Assembly (NCBI GenBank): GCA_003232715.1
Contig: QIJG01000114.1
Coordinates: forward strand, 1-9,113
Length of the DNA: 9,113 nt
Reading direction: 5' to 3'
DNA from: Nitrospirota bacterium
GTDB lineage: Bacteria; Nitrospirota; Thermodesulfovibrionia; Thermodesulfovibrionales; JdFR-85
The position numbers were made by a program, and so were the translations under genes. The first letter of the stretch is position 1, and each line of letters opens with the position of its first letter. Positions 1-5,546 of this stretch are shown here, one piece after another. The notes below the pieces were generated by a model, which ran no database searches, was not told the origin of the DNA, and was given only the letters and a program-made list of their open reading frames with translations.

Positions 1-90
1 CATCACTCCATCACTCCATCACTCCATCACTCCATCACTCCATCACTCCATCACTCCATCACTCCATCACTCCATCACTCCATCACTCCA
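1..90. repeat. Perfect octamer tandem repeat (CATCACTC)n, continues off the left edge
   Basis: Eleven exact copies of CATCACTC fill positions 1-88, and a partial copy (CA) follows at 89-90; there is not a single mismatch. The array starts at the window edge, so its true length is unknown. Its right end overlaps tsaE: the last sense codon (GAG) and the TGA stop of that minus-strand gene lie inside repeat copies. Read on the minus strand the unit is GAGTGATG, so 8-bp phasing places ATG and TGA in rotating frames. Perfect identity suggests recent expansion by slippage, so copy number probably varies between strains. No protein or CRISPR-like spacer structure is present. Confidence 0.97.
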
Positions 91-529
91 AATCTTCTAT
101 CCTTTCCTTACTCCCGCTTATTGTTATCTCTCTCCTCACATCATCCGGGAATTTAATATCCACCCTGAATGAACAGTCCCAACCCGTCAACCGCTCAGCC
201 CACTCCACCACAGCAACTCCCTCCCCGTCAAGATACTCCTCTATGCCAAGGTCCGGGACATCATCGCCACCTGAAACCCTGTAGAGGTCTATGTGGAAGA
301 GCGGAATCCGCCCGTAATGCTCTGCAATTATAACAAAACTTGCACTTGTTATCTCCCGCTCCTCAATACCAAGACCCCTGGCAATACCCTTGACAAAAGT
401 GGTCTTGCCGGCTCCAAGGTTTCCATACAGACAGACGATATCTCCTTTCCGGAGAATCCTGCCAAGCCTCTCACCTGTATTAATGGTCTCCCTTTCATTG
501 GGGGTCTCTACTGTAAACTTTTTATTCAT
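83..529 (-). CDS. tsaE: tRNA threonylcarbamoyladenosine biosynthesis ATPase TsaE
   Basis: TsaE (YjeE family) is the small cytosolic P-loop ATPase that works with TsaB and TsaD to place threonylcarbamoyl on A37 of ANN-decoding tRNAs. The 148-residue product matches the family length (about 150). Visible motifs are the Walker A loop GNLGAGKT at 36-43, the segment SASF at 62-65 where most homologues have SPT(F/Y), HIDLYR at 79-84 with the metal-binding Asp81, and VEWAER at 108-113 with the conserved Glu109. The ATG at 529 gives the usual short N-terminus, but its ribosome binding site is weak (GGTG about 11 bases upstream). It is the last gene visible in a leftward cluster, separated from the CBS gene by a 280-bp repeat-filled gap. 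Its stop codon lies in the octamer satellite. Identification is firm; only the very C-terminus may have been altered by the repeat. Confidence 0.95.
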   Translation of the reverse strand: MNKKFTVETPNERETINTGERLGRILRKGDIVCLYGNLGAGKTTFVKGIARGLGIEEREITSASFVIIAEHYGRIPLFHIDLYRVSGGDDVPDLGIEEYLDGEGVAVVEWAERLTGWDCSFRVDIKFPDDVRREITISGSKERIEDLE

Positions 530-548
530 ATACAGGATAACACCAGGA

Positions 549-554
549 ATTATA
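549..554 (-). promoter_or_regulatory. Possible -10 box for tsaE
   Basis: The minus strand carries a perfect TATAAT about 20 bases upstream of the tsaE start codon, touching the outer end of the inverted repeat 554-794. The bases 17 upstream (CGAAAT) are a poor -35 match and no extended TG motif is present, so this is only a candidate. If real, the repeat has supplied tsaE with its own promoter after separating it from the upstream genes. Confidence 0.3.
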
Positions 555-794
555 TCCGCAGATTACACAGATTTCGCTGATTTCAACAGAAAAAATTATA
601 AAAAACTATCAGGATAAAAACTGAAGCCACTACTCTTTTTTTTAGACAGGATTAACAGGATTAACAGGATTTTTTTCTTTTAAAGAACTTAAAAAATAAT
701 TCTATTTTTCTATCCTGTACATCCTGTCAGATGTGTATTATTTTCTTATAATCTTCACAGAAAAAATCTGCGTAAATCTGTGTAATCTGCGGAT
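554..794. repeat. Nested inverted repeat built of 9-bp units, intergenic
   Basis: The outer arms 554-574 and 774-794 are exact reverse complements over 21 bp. Inside them lies a second pair, 645-661 and 712-728, complementary at 15 of 17 positions. Each arm is itself a degenerate 9-bp tandem array: CCGCAGATT, ACACAGATT, TCGCTGATT at 556-582; GACAGGATT, AACAGGATT, AACAGGATT at 645-671; and complementary nonamers at 712-729 and about 766-791. The element fills nearly the whole 279-bp gap between tsaE and the CBS gene, and no ORF or RNA gene is seen in it. This style of AGATTACACAGATT / AACAGGATT repeat is, from memory, widespread between genes in environmental bacteria; I infer that it is a dispersed repeat rather than a local structure. 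Confidence 0.85.
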
Positions 795-808
795 TGTTTA
801 TGTCTTCT

Positions 809-1285
809 TTATGTCTTTGTTTCTCCGGCAATAGCCTTTATTACGTCCTTCTTTCCGATTATCCCCACTATTCCTTCTTCCCTTAAGACAGGGAGAAGAT
901 GTATCTTCTTCTCGGTCATAATAGTTGCAATATCATTAATAGACGTCTCTTCATCCACTGTAATAACCTCTCTTGTGCATATATCCCCAACGGTTGTGGC
1001 AGCCATCCTTTTTATCTCTTTCTCAACCGCTGCATCAGTCTGAAGGGGTATGATGGCATCGAATATTGTGATTATAGTGGGTATATGGAAACGCTTCTCC
1101 TTACTGATCAGGTCATTCTCTGTAACAATACCATAGATATCTCCATTTTCATCAATCACCGGGGCACCTGAAAGATTCTTTTCCATGAAGAGTCTGCCAA
1201 GCTCTTCCACAGAGGTATCAGGACTTACGGTTATAACCTTCTTGTTCATAATATCTCTTGCCCTCTTCACATCTCCTGTTTCCAT
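809..1285 (-). CDS. Tandem CBS-domain protein
   Basis: This 158-residue cytosolic protein consists of two CBS domains and almost nothing else. CBS1 spans about residues 8-62 (starts ARDIMNKKVITV, ends GIVTENDL at 52-59) and CBS2 about 98-153 (starts VGDICTREVITV, ends GIIGKKDV at 141-148). Such pairs form a Bateman module that usually binds adenine nucleotides or related ligands; without an attached enzyme domain it is probably a regulatory or sensor subunit, but its partner cannot be told from sequence. The start is secure: an optimal TAAGGAGG lies six bases upstream. It sits between pgeF and tsaE on the same strand, but 117 bp and 280 bp of repeat-rich DNA separate it from them, so co-transcription is uncertain. 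The domain call is firm and the function is unknown. Confidence 0.93.
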   Translation of the reverse strand: METGDVKRARDIMNKKVITVSPDTSVEELGRLFMEKNLSGAPVIDENGDIYGIVTENDLISKEKRFHIPTIITIFDAIIPLQTDAAVEKEIKRMAATTVGDICTREVITVDEETSINDIATIMTEKKIHLLPVLREEGIVGIIGKKDVIKAIAGETKT

Positions 1286-1291
1286 CTATAT

Positions 1292-1299
1292 CCTCCTTA
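1292..1299 (-). promoter_or_regulatory. Strong ribosome binding site of the CBS gene
   Basis: On the minus strand TAAGGAGG precedes the ATG at 1285 by six bases. It is the best Shine-Dalgarno match in the window and fixes the start of the CBS gene. Confidence 0.9.
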
Positions 1300-1305
1300 G
1301 ATTAT

Positions 1306-1415
1306 CGTAAAACGGTTACGGTCACGTTGCCCGTATCGTGAGGCGCCTGCCGGTAACGTCAGAAAATACGAACTACGTAACCTCCAGACGAAACGGGCTT
1401 CGTCACCGGTTTACG
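1306..1415. repeat. Imperfect palindromic element overlapping the 3' end of pgeF
   Basis: The ends CGTAAAACGG (1306-1315) and CCGGTTTACG (1406-1415) are complementary at 9 of 10 positions. The homology continues inward after a 6-base offset: TCACGTTGCCCGTATCGT on the left pairs well with the complement of ACGAAACGGGCTTCGTCA on the right. The middle (about 1350-1385) contains GGTAACGT and ACGTAACC blocks. CpG and CGTNAC motifs make it compositionally unlike its neighbours. It occupies almost the whole 117-bp gap between pgeF and the CBS gene and runs 13 bp into pgeF. This looks like a roughly 110-bp palindromic mobile or dispersed unit; no clear target duplication was seen. Confidence 0.7.
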
Positions 1416-2089
1416 TTTCCGTCTTTCAGCCCTATAAACCCTCCCTGCCTCTTCTCCGTCTTTGAACACCTGTATGAGAAAAACCTCTCAGGAAGGCAAT
1501 ACGTACACTCCCCCGCCATCCAGAGATTCTCATCAGGAAGCCCCATTGAAAGCGCCTGGATTCTGTTTGCAAACACAAGGTCTATGTAGACCTTACCTCC
1601 TCTCCACAGGATATAATCACCATCTCCTGTGGCAGCTTCGACTGCAGAGAGGACATCCCCATTAACATCATAACAGCATCCCCTGATAGACGGGCCAAAA
1701 GCAATTAATATATCATCAACCCCTGAAGAAAATCTATCCGTCATTACCTTGATGGTCTTTCCGAGTATCCCTTTAGCAGTCCCCCGCCAACCGGCATGAA
1801 CCGCAGCCACAATCTCCCTTTTCCTGTCATATACAAGGATGGGGAGACAGTCAGCCACTCTTACGCCCAGAAGGACTCCTTTCCTTGCTGTCACAACAGC
1901 ATCAGCCACCTCAGGACAACAGAACTCCTCAAGCACAAACACCAAGTCCGTATGCCGCTGAATGGGCATATATATGGCTTCCTCCGGAATACCGGAAATA
2001 TGCGATAACCCCCCCGGCTCTATCCCTTCATTACGGTTTGTAAAGAAAGCCGGCAGTCCGGAGGCTTTGAGGTTTTCAGGTATTATCAT
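1403..2089 (-). CDS. pgeF: PgeF/YfiH (YlmD, laccase-domain) family protein, compact N-terminus
   Basis: This 228-residue cytosolic protein belongs to the DUF152/LACC1 family, described as purine nucleoside phosphorylase/adenosine deaminase enzymes and, in E. coli, as a peptidoglycan-editing factor. The metal-binding triad is visible: His46 (QRHTDLV), Cys81 (ADCLPI) and His98 (VHAGWRGT), with the Cys-to-His spacing of 17 as in E. coli. GPSIRGCCYDV at 132-142 and ERFFSYR at 201-207 are also family motifs. It is shorter than usual: the region between FFTNR (15-19) and the His46 motif lacks most of the usual GGVS...NLG...GD...NR segment, about 25 residues. The C-terminal tail after GFIGLK (about six residues, DGNVNR) is encoded by the palindromic element downstream. 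An in-frame stop precedes the ATG closely, so no longer start exists. It lies 35 bp behind nnr, probably in the same transcript. Its ribosome binding site is weak (CTGAG). Confidence 0.92.
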   Translation of the reverse strand: MIIPENLKASGLPAFFTNRNEGIEPGGLSHISGIPEEAIYMPIQRHTDLVFVLEEFCCPEVADAVVTARKGVLLGVRVADCLPILVYDRKREIVAAVHAGWRGTAKGILGKTIKVMTDRFSSGVDDILIAFGPSIRGCCYDVNGDVLSAVEAATGDGDYILWRGGKVYIDLVFANRIQALSMGLPDENLWMAGECTYCLPERFFSYRCSKTEKRQGGFIGLKDGNVNR

Positions 2090-2124
2090 CTCAGTTCATG
2101 GAGAAGCATCATTATTATTTTATA

Positions 2125-3687
2125 CTATCCGGGCAGTTGCAAATCAGATAAAAGTGAATGGAACCCCCTAAAAAGACCAGTTACAAGGTCATTGGCGGTA
2201 AAGGCATACCCTGTTGTACCCTTTACAGCAATATCACCTGTCAGTCCATGGAGATACACCCCTGTCAGTGCCGCTTCTGCGGGTGACAGACCCTGCCCCA
2301 TAAATGAGGCTATGATGCCGGTAAGGACATCTCCGGTTCCGGCAGTAGCCATTCCGGGATTCCCCGTTGTATTGATAAAGCACTGCTCTTCAGGGGTCGC
2401 TATCAGTGTAGGCATTCCCTTTAAGACAAGGCAGCCCCCTGTATCACGGGAAAATCTCGTTGCCACCCCGATTAAATCATCCGCTATATCAGGAATGCTC
2501 ATCCTGAAGAGCCTGGACATCTCTCCTATGTGGGGTGTAAAGACAGCGGGTGCGCGCAGTTTATTCAGAAATCCTGAAAGATCTTTATAGTCAAGTGTTG
2601 ACAGCGCATTCAGGCCATCGGCATCAACCACCATGGGTACAGGTGAGTTGCTGATGGTCTCAAGGACAAACTCCACGGTCTCCCTATCCGTAGAGAGTCC
2701 GGGCCCGATTGCAAGCACATCGGCCTTCTCATGAAGGAAGTCCAGCACAGTCCCGGCTGCTTCCCTGGATACAGTGCCTGATGCAGTCGAGGGCAATGGC
2801 AGGGTCATCTCCTCAAGCACAGAGGCCATCAATGAATCCGTAATCCTTTCAGGAGTCCCGATGGTAACAAGTCCTGCCCCGCTTCTCAATGCAGCCCTTG
2901 CAGAGAGGAGGGGCGCCCCTGTCTTTCCCACAGACCCGCCAATGACGAGCACATGTCCGTAATCACCCTTATAGGAGTTTTTCAACCGCTCAGGCAACAG
3001 CAATGAGACGCGTTCCTTCTCGATCAGCTCAAGGGAAATAGATTCAGAGTTCAGGAGTGCCGGAGGAAACCCGATATCTTCAACAAAGAGTCTCCCCGTA
3101 TATTCCGCACCTGGATATATGAGATGTCCGACCTTTGGAAGCCCGAAAGTAACGGTAAAACCTGCCTTTACTGCAGTCCCCATGATTTTTCCGGTATCAG
3201 AGGATACACCCGTGGCAATATCAACGGCTACCACATCGGGCCTCGCACTGTTAACCCTGTCAGCGAGGTTGGAGATCTCCCCCCTGAGGGGCTTGTTCAG
3301 TCCCGTCCCTAATATTGCATCAATCACAAGTGAGCCACGGAGGTCTTTCAAGACCGGAAGTTTTTCTGTATAAATCCGGACTCCCATCTTTTCAGCCGTC
3401 TCGTACTGCCTGAGACAATCATGTGAAAGTTTTTCCGGTGGTGCAATCAGGAAGACCGTGACATCCCATCCCTCATTATGAAGGAGCCTTGCCACTACAA
3501 GACCATCTCCACCATTATTGCCGCTTCCGGCAAGAACCAGTACCCTTATTGACCTGTCAAAGCACTGCTTGATCCTGTTTACAACAGATAGCCCCGCCCT
3601 TTCCATCAAAACAGGTGACGCGATACCATAGTCCTCAATGGTCTGCCTGTCGATCTCCCTCATCTCTCGAGCATCAACAACCTTCAT
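2125..3687 (-). CDS. nnr: Bifunctional NAD(P)H-hydrate epimerase / ADP-dependent NAD(P)H-hydrate dehydratase
   Basis: The enzyme repairs hydrated NADH and NADPH: the N-terminal domain interconverts the R and S epimers and the C-terminal domain dehydrates the S form using ADP. The 520 residues match the full fused family. The epimerase domain (about 1-215) shows GSGNNGGDG at 54-62 and DAILGTGL at 123-130. The dehydratase domain (about 225-510, ribokinase-like fold) shows KGDYGHVLVIGGS at 240-252, DADGLN at 355-360, TPHIGE at 384-389, KG at 423-424 and NPGMATAGTGD at 443-453 with the catalytic Asp453. One oddity is DIATG at 156-160, where most epimerase domains have D(I/L)PSG. The start is supported by AGGAG six bases upstream (3694-3698 on the plus strand) and by a promoter at 3713-3741. 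It is the first gene of the leftward cluster. Confidence 0.97.
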   Translation of the reverse strand: MKVVDAREMREIDRQTIEDYGIASPVLMERAGLSVVNRIKQCFDRSIRVLVLAGSGNNGGDGLVVARLLHNEGWDVTVFLIAPPEKLSHDCLRQYETAEKMGVRIYTEKLPVLKDLRGSLVIDAILGTGLNKPLRGEISNLADRVNSARPDVVAVDIATGVSSDTGKIMGTAVKAGFTVTFGLPKVGHLIYPGAEYTGRLFVEDIGFPPALLNSESISLELIEKERVSLLLPERLKNSYKGDYGHVLVIGGSVGKTGAPLLSARAALRSGAGLVTIGTPERITDSLMASVLEEMTLPLPSTASGTVSREAAGTVLDFLHEKADVLAIGPGLSTDRETVEFVLETISNSPVPMVVDADGLNALSTLDYKDLSGFLNKLRAPAVFTPHIGEMSRLFRMSIPDIADDLIGVATRFSRDTGGCLVLKGMPTLIATPEEQCFINTTGNPGMATAGTGDVLTGIIASFMGQGLSPAEAALTGVYLHGLTGDIAVKGTTGYAFTANDLVTGLFRGFHSLLSDLQLPG

Positions 3688-3712
3688 CCTGCTCTCCTTT
3701 TTTAATCCGGGG

Positions 3713-3741
3713 TATATAACTCAAAATACAGACTTTATCAA
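3713..3741 (-). promoter_or_regulatory. Probable sigma70-type promoter of nnr
   Basis: On the minus strand TTGATA (plus coordinates 3736-3741), a 17-base spacer and TATATA (3713-3718) match the housekeeping consensus at 5 of 6 and 5 of 6 positions. Transcription would begin near 3706, giving a leader of roughly 20 bases that contains the AGGAG ribosome binding site. The miniature element at 3781-3900 ends only about 40 bp upstream of the -35 box, where regulatory proteins often bind. Confidence 0.6.
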
Positions 3742-3772
3742 ATCATGCAGACAACCGCTAATCCTCTATACT

Positions 3773-3780
3773 TTAAATAG
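3773..3780. repeat. Left target-site duplication of the miniature element
   Basis: TTAAATAG at 3773-3780 recurs exactly at 3901-3908, directly outside the terminal inverted repeats of the 120-bp element. The match can be read as 11 bp (ACTTTAAATAG) because the element's last three bases (ACT) happen to equal the left flank; eight is the length consistent with symmetric terminal repeats. Confidence 0.85.
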
Positions 3781-3900
3781 AGTCTGTGTATAAAGTCGAA
3801 CCGTTACTGTTTTCTGTCATTCCGGCTTGTCCGGAATCGTTATTTAAGAAGGATTCCCGACTCGCGGGAATGACAAATTACTGTAGTTTATACACAGACT
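3781..3900. mobile_element. 120-bp MITE with 14-bp perfect terminal inverted repeats
   Basis: AGTCTGTGTATAAA (3781-3794) and its exact reverse complement TTTATACACAGACT (3887-3900) bound the element, and TTAAATAG is duplicated on both sides. There is no coding capacity, so it must have been moved by a transposase elsewhere. The core is highly structured: TGTCATTCC (3815-3823) pairs with GGAATGACA (3867-3875), and inside are two stem-loops, ATTCCGG/CCGGAAT (3819-3837, loop CTTGT) and ATTCCCG/CGGGAAT (3853-3871, loop ACTCG). The core resembles the GTCATTCC...GGAATGAC palindromes common in many bacterial genomes. Eight-base duplications are known for IS256, ISL3, IS66 and some other families; the TGTGTA-containing ends are, tentatively, most like IS256. 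It sits in the divergent promoter region between nnr and the flavoprotein gene. Confidence 0.9.
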
Positions 3901-3908
3901 TTAAATAG
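3901..3908. repeat. Right target-site duplication of the miniature element
   Basis: TTAAATAG, identical to 3773-3780, directly follows the right terminal repeat. An intact duplication indicates that insertion is fairly recent and was by transposition rather than recombination. Confidence 0.85.
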
Positions 3909-3976
3909 CAGCCCCTTTTATGTTGTTTGTCACATATTAACATTTTAGCAGCAATTCACGGTGAAAGTCAGTGCAG

Positions 3977-4006
3977 GATTGCTTCGTCGCCGACGATACT
4001 GGCAAT
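3977..4006. repeat. Small palindrome (ATTGC...GCAAT type) in the divergent spacer
   Basis: CGTCG (3985-3989) and CGACG (3991-3995) form a tight stem around one base, and ATTGC (3978-3982) pairs with GCAAT (4002-4006) outside it with unequal loops. The motif GGATTGCTTCGTC...GGCAATGACA resembles a well-known class of REP-like palindromes with GAAGCAATC and GTCATTGC ends. No target duplication was found. The rest of 3909-4163 contains no gene that I can support. Confidence 0.5.
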
Positions 4007-4030
4007 GACATTACGAAAACCTTTAATGTG

Positions 4031-4066
4031 TTGATTATGACCCATCCTGATATTTTATAGTATTAT
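4031..4066 (+). promoter_or_regulatory. Candidate promoter region of the flavoprotein gene
   Basis: Two overlapping readings are possible: TTGATT (4031-4036) with TTTATA (4054-4059) at 17 bases, or ATGACC (4037-4042) with TATTAT (4061-4066) at 18 bases. The stretch is the most AT-rich, promoter-like part of the 3909-4163 spacer and would give a leader of about 100 bases. Neither reading matches the consensus well at both boxes. Confidence 0.35.
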
Positions 4067-4172
4067 ATATACAGGAGTTAAGGGTGGTTTAGCCATGAGG
4101 TACACGAAGTAAAGAAAAAGTATATAGATTCACGATAACATCAGGATTAGAAACAAGAGGAGGATGGGAAGG

Positions 4173-5375
4173 ATGAAGTACGTCATAATAGGAGACGGTG
4201 TTGCAGGCACAACTGCAGCAACCCTTATCAGGAAGATTGACAATGACGGCATAATAACCATTATTACGGAGGAGAAATGTCCTTTTTACAGCAGAGTAAG
4301 GCTCATAGACTTTCTGTCCGGGGATCTTGATGAAAAAACGATTATTTTAAAAAAGGATACCTGGTATGACAAAAACAAAATCAACCTTATCCTGAATACA
4401 GCCGTAACTGATATAGATGTTGCAAAAAAGGAAATCATCACATCTCCTGATAAAAAACTAAACTACGACAAACTCCTGATGGCAACAGGTGGGATACCCT
4501 TTATTCCCGCTATTGCCGGGGCTGATAAAGAGGGTGTCTTTACCCTCAGGACCCTGAAAGATGCAATTGCAATAAGAGAATATGCAAGGATGGACAATCA
4601 GCGTCTCATCATCATCATCGGAGGTGGAGTGCTCGGCCTTGAGGCAGGAAATGCACTGAGAAAGTCCGGTAACTCTGTTGCAGTTGTCGAGTTTTTCCCC
4701 AGGCTTCTTCCAAGACAGATGGACCCTGAAGGTGCCGACATACTCAGGACACAGATGGAGAAGATGGGTTTTACATTCTATCTCGGCACAAAAACAAAAG
4801 AGATAATTGGAGCAGACAAGGTTGAAGGAGTATTACTTGAAGATGGAAGAAGAATTGACTGCGACATGATAATCATATCTGCCGGAGTCAGGCCAAATGC
4901 AGCCCTTGCCCGGAAGGCCGGACTGAAAGTTGAAAAAGGCCTGATTGTTAATGACAGGATGGAAACAGAAGTGCCGGATATTTACGCAGCAGGAGATTTG
5001 ATACAACACAGGGGTGTCTTTTACGGAATATGGCCTGCTGCAGAAAAACAGGGTGAAATTGCAGGGATAAATATGGCAGAAGGAAATGCCGTTTATGAAG
5101 GCACGACAATATCCAATTTCCTGAAGATTGCAGGGGTGGGTCTTGTTGCAGCCGGCAACATTGACGCCGAAGGCAACCACGAATCAATAGTAATAAAAGA
5201 TCCCGGCAAATTTATCTATAAAAAACTCGTCATTAAGGAAAAGACCATAATCGGCACAATTCTTTACGGAGACATAAAGGATATGAGAAGAATTTTAAAG
5301 GCAATCGAAAACAGGACAGATATAAGCGCAATAAGGAATGAGCTTGAGAACTGGAAATTAGAGGGACTAACTTAA
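4173..5375 (+). CDS. FAD-dependent NAD(P)H oxidoreductase (NirB/rubredoxin-reductase-like)
   Basis: The product (400 residues from the ATG at 4173; a longer start at 4164 adds MGR) is a two-dinucleotide-domain flavoprotein that should pass electrons from NAD(P)H through FAD to a small redox partner. Counting from 4164: the FAD loop GDGVAG is at 10-15, ATGG at 107-110, the NAD(P) loop GGGVLG at 153-158 with Glu176 at the end of the next strand (favouring NADH), and the FAD-closing motif AAGD at 275-278. CPFYSR at 39-44 corresponds to the PYSR motif of nitrite-reductase large subunits and rubredoxin reductases. There is no redox CxxC, no fused rubredoxin and no [2Fe-2S] or sirohaem part. I prefer 4173 because GAGGAGG (4157-4163) abuts 4164 but is correctly spaced from 4173, and MKYVIIG is the usual N-terminus. 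The physiological acceptor is unknown; no partner gene is next to it. Confidence 0.9.
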   Translation: MKYVIIGDGVAGTTAATLIRKIDNDGIITIITEEKCPFYSRVRLIDFLSGDLDEKTIILKKDTWYDKNKINLILNTAVTDIDVAKKEIITSPDKKLNYDKLLMATGGIPFIPAIAGADKEGVFTLRTLKDAIAIREYARMDNQRLIIIIGGGVLGLEAGNALRKSGNSVAVVEFFPRLLPRQMDPEGADILRTQMEKMGFTFYLGTKTKEIIGADKVEGVLLEDGRRIDCDMIIISAGVRPNAALARKAGLKVEKGLIVNDRMETEVPDIYAAGDLIQHRGVFYGIWPAAEKQGEIAGINMAEGNAVYEGTTISNFLKIAGVGLVAAGNIDAEGNHESIVIKDPGKFIYKKLVIKEKTIIGTILYGDIKDMRRILKAIENRTDISAIRNELENWKLEGLT

Positions 5376-5382
5376 AAAAGAA

Positions 5383-5500
5383 GTTGGGGAGTTAAGGAGT
5401 TCAGGAGTTAAAGGATAGACTCAAGTCAAGAGAACAAACAGAAAGGATATCCCATTTTAATTTTTTACTCCTCAACTCCTCAACTCCTCAACTCCTTAAC
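5383..5500. repeat. Inverted pair of octamer tandem arrays (GGAGTTAA / ACTCCTCA)
   Basis: The left array has three octamers (GGAGTTAA, GGAGTTCA, GGAGTTAA at 5388-5411). The right array has ACTCCTCA three times and ACTCCTTA once (5467-5498). The arms 5383-5411 and 5472-5500 are complementary at about 24 of 29 positions, so a long stem with a roughly 60-base AT-rich loop can form. It fills the gap between the flavoprotein gene and tpiA. No T-run follows the right arm, so it is not a standard terminator, although it could slow or block transcription in either direction. The octamer core ACTCC is shared with the satellite at 1-90. Confidence 0.85.
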
Positions 5501-5509
5501 TTTAAAAAG

Positions 5510-5539
5510 TTGACTTTGCTTCCCTTTTTGGGGTTTAAT
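5510..5539 (+). promoter_or_regulatory. Probable tpiA promoter immediately before the start codon
   Basis: TTGACT (5510-5515), an 18-base spacer and TTTAAT (5534-5539) each differ from the sigma70 consensus at one position. Only seven bases separate the -10 box from the tpiA ATG (5547), so transcription would begin at or next to the start codon. Together with the lack of a usable ribosome binding site this suggests a leaderless message. Confidence 0.5.
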
Positions 5540-5546
5540 TAATATC

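Noticed and set aside
1..90. Possible CRISPR array
   Set aside because: The 8-bp units are directly adjacent with no spacers; it is a simple tandem satellite.
2192..2590. Long plus-strand ORF opposite nnr
   Set aside because: It is the antisense shadow of a gene with clear family motifs and has no ribosome binding site or recognisable protein features.
3728..3737. ACAGACTTTA, a 10-bp match to the right end of the miniature element plus flank, as a remnant of a second copy
   Set aside because: Only 10 bp, extends in neither direction, and coincides with the nnr promoter; chance is a sufficient explanation.
4094..4111. Short leader ORF (MRYTK) upstream of the flavoprotein gene
   Set aside because: Five codons, no well-spaced ribosome binding site and no attenuator-like hairpin after it. 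The stretch rather resembles a decayed copy of an ACAGAGGACACAGAG-type intergenic repeat, which I cannot confirm.
5383..5511. Rho-independent terminator after the flavoprotein gene
   Set aside because: The stem is long and imperfect with a loop of about 60 bases, and no T-run follows the right arm (TTTAAAAAGTTGAC).
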